Shown piece after piece: positions 1 through 6,701 of a DNA stretch of 64,000 nucleotides. Source of the DNA: Ancrocorticia sp. Its GTDB lineage: Bacteria; Actinomycetota; Actinomycetes; Actinomycetales; Actinomycetaceae. Both the position numbers and the translations under genes were made by a program. The stretch lies in contig JALCLX010000002.1 of NCBI GenBank assembly GCA_022648165.1, positions 124,001 through 188,000 on the forward strand. The letters run 5' to 3'. Positions within the stretch are counted from its first letter, which is position 1; each line of letters starts with the position of its first letter. The notes below the pieces were generated by a model, which did no database searches, was not told the origin of the DNA, and saw nothing but the letters and a program-made list of their open reading frames with translations.

Positions 1-67
1 CTGGGGCGTCGATGGCATCATTACCGACCAACCCACGGCGATGCGCGCACATCTGGCGCAGGCTTGA
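1..67 (+). CDS. Glycerophosphodiester phosphodiesterase, C-terminal fragment
   Basis: Only the last 21 codons are in the window, entering at the left edge and ending in TGA at 65-67. They read WGVDGIITDQPTAMRAHLAQ plus a final Ala. The G-V-D-G-I-I-T-D-x-P string is the usual C-terminal strand of the GDPD TIM barrel, which hydrolyses glycerophosphodiesters to glycerol-3-phosphate and an alcohol. If right, this links by function to the glycerol genes at 42-49 kb. The call rests on a very short piece. Confidence 0.65.
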   Translation, partial: WGVDGIITDQPTAMRAHLAQA

Positions 68-113
68 GGAGGGCGCATCTGGCGTGAAGCCGTGCCCCAC
101 CCCTCTCCAAATA

Positions 114-183
114 CTTTTTCTAGCTAAAACCCAGTACAAGTGGCACTGCATACTGGGACAACACCCAACCCAACTAGAAAAAG
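114..183. repeat. Nested inverted repeat
   Basis: CTTTTTCTAG at 114-123 pairs perfectly with CTAGAAAAAG at 174-183. Inside, CCCAGTA at 130-136 pairs with TACTGGG at 151-157. The result is a 10-bp closing stem around a 7-bp inner stem with a 14-base loop. Confidence 0.7.
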
Positions 184-217
184 CCCCGACGACGAGAGAA
201 ATGAGCACAGACATGAC

Positions 218-247
218 GGTTCGCCGGGCACATATGCCCGGCGAACC
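218..247. repeat. Perfect 12-bp hairpin with 6-base loop
   Basis: GGTTCGCCGGGC at 218-229 and GCCCGGCGAACC at 236-247 are exact reverse complements around ACATAT. Neither strand has a T-run after it, so it is not a textbook terminator, though a GC-rich stem like this could still terminate or stabilise the upstream transcript. Confidence 0.75.
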
Positions 248-266
248 CCTACATACACACAACACA

Positions 267-299
267 CGGCGCCCGCGAAAGGAATACATACGTGCGCCG
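267..299. repeat. 6-bp inverted repeat with long loop
   Basis: CGGCGC at 267-272 and GCGCCG at 294-299 are separated by 21 bases. It is weak alone and is noted because it continues the series of hairpins. Confidence 0.4.
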
Positions 300-308
300 C
301 ACTTCTCG

Positions 309-340
309 AGGAAGCAGTACTCACTGTACTTGCGCTTCCT
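309..340. repeat. Two-tier hairpin
   Basis: AGGAAGC at 309-315 pairs with GCTTCCT at 334-340. Directly inside, AGTAC at 316-320 pairs with GTACT at 326-330, with a TCACT loop and a 3-base bulge at 331-333. Confidence 0.6.
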
Positions 341-363
341 GAACTCCCGATGAACGAATCCCG

Positions 364-398
364 AAAAAACAACGGGCCCGGATTTCTCCAGGCCCGTC
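364..398 (-). terminator. Rho-independent terminator of the bL37 gene
   Basis: Read on the minus strand, ACGGGCC and GGCCCGT (397-391 and 378-372) form a 7-bp GC-rich stem. It is followed by TTGTTTTTT at 372-364. It begins 6 bases after the bL37 stop codon. Confidence 0.85.
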
Positions 399-403
399 AA
401 TGA

Positions 404-478
404 TCAGGTGTTTGGGCGCTTGCCGTGATTGGCAGCCTTCCCAGCCCTGCTGCGACGCTTACGACCACGCCTGCTCAT
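404..478 (-). CDS. 50S ribosomal protein bL37 (24 aa)
   Basis: This tiny gene encodes MSRRGRKRRSRAGKAANHGK followed by RPNT. The R-G-R-K-R-R start and the A-N-H-G-K-R-P-N end match the very basic actinobacterial protein bL37, found by structural work on mycobacterial ribosomes, which binds 23S rRNA. Support comes from an AAGGAG ribosome-binding site 6 bases before the ATG at 478 and a strong terminator just after the stop. It appears monocistronic, with 152 bases between it and rsrA. Gene finders usually miss a gene this short. Confidence 0.88.
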   Translation of the reverse strand: MSRRGRKRRSRAGKAANHGKRPNT

Positions 479-630
479 ATGCTTCTCCTTCAATAGAATG
501 CCCTTGCACATGCGGCAGGACAACACTTGAGTGTAGCAATCTTAGACTCGCTATGTCTTCCCGGTATTCAGAAAATGGGCGAAGCTCACGGCTTTCGCCA
601 ACGCTGAGAGCCGCAAAACGGGACGCTACT

Positions 631-966
631 CTATGAACGCTCGCCATCTTCAGTCACTTGCCGATACACCGCGAGTTGGTGTGTAATTCGGACCCGAAGC
701 GTACTGGGGGCCGATTCGCAGCAGGAACGCCGCACAATATCGCGAACGTGCGACTCCGCTTCTGCCATCTGCGTGCAGTGAGGGCATGTGGCGATGTGGT
801 GTTTGAGGCGTTCTGCCTGTTCTTCTGGCATCTGGGCATCCAGAAGTTCGAACAGATGCTCGGCCACCTCATCACATGAACAGCCCGCCTGCCCGCAGCC
901 ACACCCACATTCGGACGTGGCAATGAGCGTCTCTTCTACTTTCCGCACCAAGCCTTCGTCCTTCAT
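631..966 (-). CDS. rsrA: Zinc-binding anti-sigma factor RsrA
   Basis: The 111-residue protein is the redox-sensing partner that holds SigR inactive until disulfide stress oxidises its thiols. The ZAS-family motif H-x3-C-x2-C is present as H57, C61 and C64, and the later paired cysteines are C82-C83. In characterised RsrA a single N-terminal cysteine completes the zinc and disulfide site. Here that area is C-x-C-x-C-x4-C-x-C (C20, C22, C24, C29, C31), and C31 aligns best with the canonical one. The ATG at 966 overlaps the sigR stop by 4 bases, so the pair is translationally coupled and made in balanced amounts. Confidence 0.9.
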   Translation of the reverse strand: MKDEGLVRKVEETLIATSECGCGCGQAGCSCDEVAEHLFELLDAQMPEEQAERLKHHIATCPHCTQMAEAESHVRDIVRRSCCESAPSTLRVRITHQLAVYRQVTEDGERS

Positions 967-1595
967 GACTCCTTCTTTCCATACCCAAGTTCCTGCGCGT
1001 AATCATTGAGCAGATCCCGCAGCTGTTTGCGCCCGCGGTGGAGCCGCGACATGACCGTTCCTATGGGCGTGTCCATGATCTCGGCGATCTCCTGGTAGGA
1101 GAAACCCTCGACATCTGCAAGATACACAGCCATGCGGCGATCCTCCGGAAGCCTCGCAAGCGCCTCCTTGATCTCAGAATCAGGAAGGTTCTCTATCGCT
1201 TCTGCCTCCGCAGACTGCATACCGGTAGAATGATGTGACGCCGCTTCATATTCCTGCCAATCCTCCACGTCCGGTGAATCGGCCTGTTTTGGCTGCCGCT
1301 GTGACTTTCTGTAATTCGAGATGAACGTGTTGTTGAGGATTCGGTATAACCAGGCTTTCAAGTTAGTGCCCGGCTTGTATTGATGGAATGCTGCAAAGGC
1401 TTTTGCATACGTCTCCTGGACCAGATCCTCAGCATCCTGCGGATTGCGGGTGAGCCGCATAGCCGCGCCATACAGCTGATCTAGATAAGGGAGTGCCTCA
1501 GCCTCAAAGCGCGCGACCCTATCCCGCGGCTCCAACTTTGCTGCTTCTGTCTGTGGTTCGCCCGCCGGCACCGGTGGCAATGTGTTCGTGCTCAT
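963..1595 (-). CDS. sigR: ECF RNA polymerase sigma factor SigR (SigH type)
   Basis: This 210-residue group IV sigma factor has region 2 around residues 35-105 ([20 protein letters not shown] then ...[18 protein letters not shown]). Region 4 follows near 150-200 ([20 protein letters not shown] ... [14 protein letters not shown]). The Leu-rich region 2 and the downstream ZAS anti-sigma gene identify the thiol-stress SigR/SigH branch, which directs transcription of thioredoxin, mycothiol and protein quality-control genes. I searched the 206 bases upstream for the GGAAT-N18-GTT promoter expected for SigR autoregulation and did not find it. A TAGGAT hexamer lies 8 bases before the ATG. Confidence 0.92.
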   Translation of the reverse strand: MSTNTLPPVPAGEPQTEAAKLEPRDRVARFEAEALPYLDQLYGAAMRLTRNPQDAEDLVQETYAKAFAAFHQYKPGTNLKAWLYRILNNTFISNYRKSQRQPKQADSPDVEDWQEYEAASHHSTGMQSAEAEAIENLPDSEIKEALARLPEDRRMAVYLADVEGFSYQEIAEIMDTPIGTVMSRLHRGRKQLRDLLNDYAQELGYGKKES

Positions 1596-1690
1596 CGCGC
1601 CTCATCCTACCGGGATTGCAGAATGAGTAGTACGCAGCAGCTCACACTCCCACACGCTCACATCGCGCCACTGGCCAGCGCAAGGCCAAG

Positions 1691-1733
1691 CTGCCTGTAC
1701 TCTCAGAAGCCTGCCTGTACTCTCAGAAGCCTG
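1691..1733. repeat. 20-bp tandem repeat upstream of sigR
   Basis: CTGCCTGTACTCTCAGAAGC at 1691-1710 is repeated exactly at 1711-1730, and CTG at 1731-1733 starts a third copy. It lies about 100 bases before the sigR start and about 70 bases before the divergent doxX-like gene. Confidence 0.85.
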
Positions 1734-1801
1734 GTGGTGAAGATTGGTGCTGTAGGCGATCAAATCCGGCATACGGCCGCATTTTGGGGTAGTAATAGAT
1801 T

Positions 1802-2272
1802 ATGAGTGTTTTGCGCGTATTGTCCCGTCCACTGATGGCGTTGCCTGTAGTGCTTTCGGGGTTCGAGGCCGTGGCACGGCCGGCCAACCACAGGGAGCGC
1901 GCGGCCGTTTTTTCGCCGCTGGCTGAGAAACTGGGCTTCGAGATCGATGAACGCCGCAGCGACCGCACCACGCGCGCACTCGGTGCATCAATGGTGATCG
2001 CAGGATTTGCTCTGATATTTGGAAAGATGCCACGTACGGCATCTTTTCTGCTCGCCGTACTCCAAATCCCTGTAGCTGTTGCAAACAATGCCTTCTGGAC
2101 GCATTCAGGCGAAGAACGCCGCGCTGACATCGCCGGACTTCTGACCAGTTGCGGTGCCGTTGGCGGTTTCCTCGCCGCTGCAGCGGATACGGGTGGAAAG
2201 CCTTCACTGGCCTGGCGCCGCGAGCAGGCGCGCAAGAATAGCGAAAAGATGCGCGCTGTGAGGGCATCATGA
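1802..2272 (+). CDS. DoxX family membrane protein
   Basis: The 156-residue protein has the DoxX pattern: LSRPLMALPVVLSGFEAV at the N-terminus, then hydrophobic spans near residues 60-80, 82-97 and 115-128, consistent with a four-helix inner-membrane protein. The family includes a subunit of a mycobacterial membrane oxidoreductase complex linked to oxidative stress, but the biochemical role of most members is unsettled. The divergent partner is the thiol-stress sigma factor, which fits a redox role. Its stop overlaps the aroA ATG by 4 bases, so the two are co-translated. Confidence 0.8.
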   Translation: MSVLRVLSRPLMALPVVLSGFEAVARPANHRERAAVFSPLAEKLGFEIDERRSDRTTRALGASMVIAGFALIFGKMPRTASFLLAVLQIPVAVANNAFWTHSGEERRADIAGLLTSCGAVGGFLAAAADTGGKPSLAWRREQARKNSEKMRAVRAS

Positions 2273-3630
2273 GCTGGGACGCACCTTTCCACCCGGAGGC
2301 AATTTCGGGCCAGGTTCACATTCCTGGATCGAAATCTCTCACTAACCGTTTCCTTGTGATGGCGGCGCTTGGCGACCAGCCTTCGGTGATACGTAAGCCG
2401 CTGGTGGCTCGCGATACGCTGCTGATGATCAAGGCTTTGGAGGCGATGGGCACCGGCGTCGAATTCTACGACAACGAACTGTTCATCTACCCCGCCCCTC
2501 TGCACGGCGCCGACGTTCAGGTTGGCCTGGCTGGAACCGTTATGCGGTTTCTGCCTGCGGTAGCGATGCTCGCACACGGTCCAGTCCATTTCGACGGCGA
2601 CGCCGCCGCCCGGGTGCGCCCGATGGGACCGGTGGTTGACGCCATCGGCCAGTTGGGGGTGCAGGTAGAGTATGCAGTCGATGACATGGCCCGTCCGGTC
2701 CTGCCGCTGACGGTGTTCGGACAGGGACGCGTAGCCGGCGGCAGGATCGTGATCGACGCTTCCGAATCCTCTCAGTTCATCTCGGCATTATTGCTCGCTG
2801 CTCCGCGCATGGACAATGGCGTAGAGATTCGGCACGTAGGCGGCCCCATTCCGTCAACGCCGCACCTGGAGATGACCGTCCAAGTGCTGCGGAATGCGGG
2901 CATCGAGGTGTTCACATTCCCCAAGGACGCTGGCCCAGTGCGCCAGGGGCACCCAGCTGTGCGCTGGCTAGTATTGCCTGGGATCCCCGACGTTGGAAAT
3001 GTTGAAGTCGAACCCGATCTCTCGAACGCCGGCCCCTTCCTTGCCGCTGCCATGGTGACGGGAGGCGAAGTGAGTATTCCCGGCTGGCCACGCGTAACCC
3101 ACCAACCTGGCGTTCATTTGCGCGACCTGTTCAGCGCGATGGGGGCACAATCGTCCCTGCAGCATAACCGCCTCACACTGCGCGGACCGGATACGGTGCA
3201 ACCATTGGATACTGACATGCACGATTTCGGAGAACTGGTGCCCACAGTGGCCGCTGTGGCTGCATATGCTGCCGGCCCTTCGGTTCTTCGCAACATCGGC
3301 CAGCTGCGCCATCACGAAACTGATCGCCTTGCTGCAATTAGCACGGAACTCAACGGGTTAGGCGGCCGCGCGCAGGTGAATGGGGACGATCTGGTGATCG
3401 AGCCATGCACACTCCACAGTGGTCTGGTCCACGCCTATGCGGACCACCGTATGGCCACATTCGGCGCAATTCTCGGTTTGCGTACCCCAGGGATCGTTGT
3501 GGACGACATCGCAACAACAGCGAAGACTCTCCCGCAATTCCCTCAAATGTGGACAGAATTGACCTCGGGTATTGAGAACGTTATTCCGGAGGACCCGTTC
3601 GATGATCTCCGAGAATGGCAAGCCGCATGA
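2269..3630 (+). CDS. aroA: 3-phosphoshikimate 1-carboxyvinyltransferase (EPSP synthase)
   Basis: It transfers the enolpyruvyl group of phosphoenolpyruvate to shikimate-3-phosphate, the sixth step of the shikimate pathway, which also supplies chorismate for menaquinone and folate. The 453 residues show the N-terminal PGSKSLTNR motif (K22, S23, R27), an AGTVMRFLP active-site loop, E-P-D-L-S-N-A, and the C-terminal DHRMAT motif. Length is normal for a slightly extended actinobacterial AroA. It sits between the DoxX gene (4-bp overlap) and rsgA, an order I recognise from other actinobacteria, where aroA and rsgA lie next to sigR. Confidence 0.95.
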   Translation: MSWDAPFHPEAISGQVHIPGSKSLTNRFLVMAALGDQPSVIRKPLVARDTLLMIKALEAMGTGVEFYDNELFIYPAPLHGADVQVGLAGTVMRFLPAVAMLAHGPVHFDGDAAARVRPMGPVVDAIGQLGVQVEYAVDDMARPVLPLTVFGQGRVAGGRIVIDASESSQFISALLLAAPRMDNGVEIRHVGGPIPSTPHLEMTVQVLRNAGIEVFTFPKDAGPVRQGHPAVRWLVLPGIPDVGNVEVEPDLSNAGPFLAAAMVTGGEVSIPGWPRVTHQPGVHLRDLFSAMGAQSSLQHNRLTLRGPDTVQPLDTDMHDFGELVPTVAAVAAYAAGPSVLRNIGQLRHHETDRLAAISTELNGLGGRAQVNGDDLVIEPCTLHSGLVHAYADHRMATFGAILGLRTPGIVVDDIATTAKTLPQFPQMWTELTSGIENVIPEDPFDDLREWQAA

Positions 3631-4631
3631 GGGCAAGCCGCGATATCGGCACGGATGATCCTCGCGTTCGAGTACGCCCAGGGCGCCCTTCACGACCGCG
3701 TACCAAAAGGAGACCTTCGTACGACGACGCTCCCTCGGCCCGTGTTATCGCTGTGGATCGGGGCCGTTTCACGCTACTTTTGGAAAACGGAACGCACGTT
3801 CAAGCCGTCAAGGCGCGCGAGCTCGGGCGCCGCGGTGTCGTCGTCGGTGACAAGGTGCGCGTTGTGGGCGATCTTTCCGGCCGCAAGGATACTCTGGCTC
3901 GCATCGTACGTGTGGAACCCCGAACTACCGAATTGCGGCGTTCTACGGACGAAGGCGGCGGCAGGGAGCGTGTGATCGTTGCGAATGCCGATCAGATGGC
4001 GATCTGTTCAGCGCTCGCGCAACCTGCCCCGCGAATCGGGCTGATTGATCGGTGCCTGGCAGCCGCATATGACGCGGGTATGACGCCGCTGCTCGTCTTA
4101 ACCAAAGCCGATTTGGCCGCTCCTGACGCGATTGTGGGGCTCTATAGCCCCCTGGGCATCTCGTGCTTCGTCACGGAAGCCGGTGCAGGCGGTGCAGTGG
4201 CCGACGTCGCCGCGGCGCTCACTGGCCACGAGACGGTGTTGGTTGGACATTCCGGCGTTGGAAAATCCACGCTGATCAACGCGCTCGTCCCCGGCACCTC
4301 CAGGGAAACAGGCCAGGTCAACGCAGTGACTGGAAAGGGTAGGCACACCTCGTCCTCCGCGGTTTCGATTGCACTGCCAGGCGGCGGGAGAATCATTGAC
4401 ACCCCTGGCGTCCGTTCATTCGGATTGAGCCACGTTGATCCGGCGAATATCCTCCGAGCCTTTCCCGAACTCGCGGCATGCGCAGCAACCTGTCCCCGCG
4501 GCTGCCAACACGCGGAGGATTCGGTGGGATGCGCTCTTTCTGGTATTACCGGGCGTGAGGCAGTACGCGTCGCATCTTTTCGAAGGCTTCTGACATCGCA
4601 GAGGAGTGGACGGGACAATGGAACAGATTGA
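3615..4631 (+). CDS. rsgA: Small ribosomal subunit biogenesis GTPase RsgA
   Basis: This circularly permuted GTPase assists late 30S assembly. The order is an N-terminal OB fold (residues about 40-110), G4 TKAD, then G1 GHSGVGKST (about 210-218) and G3 DTPG followed by VRSFG. A C-terminal zinc knuckle, CPRGCQHAEDSVGC, follows. The ATG at 3615 overlaps aroA by 16 bases. The alternative ATG at 3627 makes the classic ATGA overlap and gives MRASRDIGTDDPRVRVR, closer to relatives. Neither start has a clear ribosome-binding site, so the true start may be 3627. Confidence 0.93.
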   Translation: MASRMRASRDIGTDDPRVRVRPGRPSRPRTKRRPSYDDAPSARVIAVDRGRFTLLLENGTHVQAVKARELGRRGVVVGDKVRVVGDLSGRKDTLARIVRVEPRTTELRRSTDEGGGRERVIVANADQMAICSALAQPAPRIGLIDRCLAAAYDAGMTPLLVLTKADLAAPDAIVGLYSPLGISCFVTEAGAGGAVADVAAALTGHETVLVGHSGVGKSTLINALVPGTSRETGQVNAVTGKGRHTSSSAVSIALPGGGRIIDTPGVRSFGLSHVDPANILRAFPELAACAATCPRGCQHAEDSVGCALSGITGREAVRVASFRRLLTSQRSGRDNGTD

Positions 4632-5406
4632 CGAGGACCTCGCTTTCGCATTAGAGACCATCGATCGAGTGGATCGTGAAACCATGGCGCGTTTCGGCGC
4701 GAAGGATTTACGCGTGGCGTTGAAGGCTGACCATACGCCCGTCTCCGATGCTGATCAGGCCGCGGAAAGGCTAATCCGCGAAGCGATCACGCTACAGCGG
4801 CCCACTGACGCGGTCTATGGGGAAGAAGAAGGCGGCTCTCTGGCCCACAGTGCACGGCGCTGGATCATCGATCCGATCGACGCAACGAAGAATTACGTGC
4901 GTGGCGTACCAGTATGGGCAACCTTATTGGGACTCGAACAAGCCGGAGAAATTGTGCTGGGAGTTGTTTCCGCCCCGGCACTTGGCCGCCGGTGGTGGGC
5001 CGCCCGGGGCCGCGGCGCGTATGCAGGAGGCGCCATGGTACCCACTCACCAAATTCACGTCTCACGCACGGCTTCACTGGATGAGGCGTCTTTTTCCTAC
5101 TCATCACTCACTGGTTGGGAAGAACGTGGCGCTCTCACATCGTTCCTGGGGTTAGCAGACGCATGCTGGAGAACGCGTGCTTTCGGAGACTTCTGGAGTT
5201 ATATGCTTGTGGCCGAGGGAACGGTAGATTGCGCTGCGGAACCCGAGCTAGAAATCTACGATATGGCCGCATTGGTACCAATCGTTGAGGAAGCGGGCGG
5301 GCGCTTCACCGCGCTCGATGGGATCAGAGGGCCATGGGGCGGTAACGCAGTCGCGTCAAACGGGGTTCTTCACGATGAGGTGCTACGGATTCTGAACGGC
5401 CGCTAG
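4618..5406 (+). CDS. hisN: Histidinol-phosphatase, inositol monophosphatase family
   Basis: This 262-residue member of the Mg-dependent IMPase superfamily has the motif-2 string IIDPIDATKNYVRG and the C-terminal YDMAALVPIVEEAGG. Placement after rsgA is the usual actinobacterial position of HisN, which removes phosphate from histidinol-phosphate. The sequence alone does not fully exclude inositol-1-phosphatase or fructose-bisphosphatase activity. I chose the ATG at 4618 because a GAGGAG ribosome-binding site ends 11 bases before it. An in-frame GTG at 4606 lies on that site. It overlaps rsgA by 14 bases. Confidence 0.85.
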   Translation: MEQIDEDLAFALETIDRVDRETMARFGAKDLRVALKADHTPVSDADQAAERLIREAITLQRPTDAVYGEEEGGSLAHSARRWIIDPIDATKNYVRGVPVWATLLGLEQAGEIVLGVVSAPALGRRWWAARGRGAYAGGAMVPTHQIHVSRTASLDEASFSYSSLTGWEERGALTSFLGLADACWRTRAFGDFWSYMLVAEGTVDCAAEPELEIYDMAALVPIVEEAGGRFTALDGIRGPWGGNAVASNGVLHDEVLRILNGR

Positions 5407-5435
5407 CGCGTCCTTTCTGTGTCGCGGCCACCCAT

Positions 5436-5441
5436 TAGGAT
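5436..5441 (+). promoter_or_regulatory. -10 element for leaderless sbcD
   Basis: TAGGAT is followed by 6 bases and then the sbcD ATG at 5448, and no ribosome-binding site is present. This spacing puts the transcription start at or next to the ATG. Confidence 0.6.
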
Positions 5442-5447
5442 CAAAGC

Positions 5448-6701
5448 ATGTTGATTCTGCACACCTCTGATTGGCACCTCGGACGCACGTTACACCACGC
5501 CGATCTCACAGAGGCCTATCGTCTATGGTGTGATGACCTTGTCCGGTGTGTGGAAGAACGCAGAATCGATGCCGTGTTGATCTCTGGTGACGTGTATGAC
5601 CGCAGCGTTCCTCCCCTCGCTGCTGTCGAGTTATTCGATGCCACGCTGGCTCGTCTGGCCGAACTCACCACCGTCGTGATGACATCGGGCAATCATGATT
5701 CCCCGCATCGCCTAGGTTTCGGATCGCGGATTATGCGCCAGAATGTGCACATTCGCACCGATTCTCGCGACAGCGGCACACCGATTCCACTCTCCACCAA
5801 GAAGGGAGATCTGGGGGCTTTGGTCTACGCGATCCCCTATCTCGATCCAGATGTGGAACGGCACCGCCTGGCGCCGCATTCACCTGGAACGGAGCCCCAA
5901 TTGGACGAGCTTCTAGAGCGCAGCCACAAAGCCGTTTTGCGAGCTGCTCTTGAACGTGTCAAAGCCGATATTGCTCATGGGGAGTACCGCGATGCAACCG
6001 CTCCGCGAATCTGCATGGCGCACACCTTCGTCACTGGAGGCTCACCGTCCAGTTCCGAACGCGACCTTCACGTGGGCGGCATCGATAGCGCTCCAGCTTC
6101 GCTATTTCGCCTGGGCGCTGACGGACCAGGCCCACTGGCCTATGTGGCGCTCGGGCACCTCCATTCACCCCAAAAGGTGGGCGGGCCAGCGGATCCTCCC
6201 ATGCGATACTCTGGATCTCCGATCGCCTTCTCCTTCTCAGAGACGAAGCCCAAATCCTCGGTGTTGCTGCAGCTGGACGCCACGGGGATCTCAACAGAGC
6301 TCATTCCCGCGCCCGTATGGCGCCCGCTCACTACTATCAAAGGCACGCTGGCGGACATCCTCTCAGCGGCCGCAGATGTGGCCGACCATTTCGTCAAAGC
6401 CATCGTCACGGATCCCGATAGGCCGGCCGACATGGCTGCCCGCATCCGGGCTGCTTTGCCGTATGCCCTTGAGATCGTGCACGCCTCTGAGCTGACGCCT
6501 TCACCTGCACCCGCACCACACGCCCTTGCCACACGTGACCCATTTGATTCTGTTATCGAGTTTCTGATTCGAGCTGGCGGTAGGGACTTATCCGACGACG
6601 AGCGCAGGGTCGCTGAAGCAGCATGGCACAAGGCGCGCGATATCGCATTCCGTTCGGAGAATACCGCCGTCACGTCGACTGCCAGAGGCGAACAAAAATG
6701 A
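5448..6701 (+). CDS. sbcD: Exonuclease subunit SbcD (Mre11-like)
   Basis: SbcD is the nuclease half of the SbcCD complex, which cuts hairpins and degrades blocked DNA ends. The phosphoesterase motifs are in order: TSDWHLGRT (D8, H10), SGDVYDR, TSGNHDSPHR, and later a G-H-L-H metal ligand motif (YVALGHLHSPQ). The 417-residue length is usual. The ATG overlaps nothing upstream and is preceded by a TANNNT box rather than a ribosome-binding site. The stop overlaps the sbcC start in an ATGA junction. Confidence 0.95.
   Translation: MLILHTSDWHLGRTLHHADLTEAYRLWCDDLVRCVEERRIDAVLISGDVYDRSVPPLAAVELFDATLARLAELTTVVMTSGNHDSPHRLGFGSRIMRQNVHIRTDSRDSGTPIPLSTKKGDLGALVYAIPYLDPDVERHRLAPHSPGTEPQLDELLERSHKAVLRAALERVKADIAHGEYRDATAPRICMAHTFVTGGSPSSSERDLHVGGIDSAPASLFRLGADGPGPLAYVALGHLHSPQKVGGPADPPMRYSGSPIAFSFSETKPKSSVLLQLDATGISTELIPAPVWRPLTTIKGTLADILSAAADVADHFVKAIVTDPDRPADMAARIRAALPYALEIVHASELTPSPAPAPHALATRDPFDSVIEFLIRAGGRDLSDDERRVAEAAWHKARDIAFRSENTAVTSTARGEQK

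Larger units (their letters stand above)
68..403. other. Gene-free interval rich in inverted repeats
   Basis: This 336-base stretch has no credible protein gene; the open frames crossing it have low-complexity translations. It carries five inverted repeats in series: 114-183, 218-247, 267-299, 309-340 and 364-398. The last is the bL37 terminator. The others could be the 3' end of the upstream gene, part of a structured RNA, or separate hairpins. Strand is unknown. Confidence 0.6.

Noticed and set aside
114-135. Minus-strand GTTTTAGCTAGAAAAAG resembles part of a Cas9 guide-RNA repeat/anti-repeat
   Set aside because: The match is short, the partner stem sequence differs, and there is no CRISPR array or cas gene in the window.
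309-340. GGAAGCAG string recalling the 4.5S/SRP RNA tetraloop region
   Set aside because: The flanking conserved bases of the SRP loop are absent and the fold is a simple two-tier hairpin.
1596-1801. SigR autoregulatory promoter GGAAT-N18-GTT
   Set aside because: I looked on both strands of the sigR/doxX interval and found no GGAAT element at a suitable distance.
1723-2589. 288-codon open frame on the minus strand across the doxX-like gene and the start of aroA
   Set aside because: It is antisense to two well-supported genes; its translation is Arg/Ser-rich with no family-like motif.
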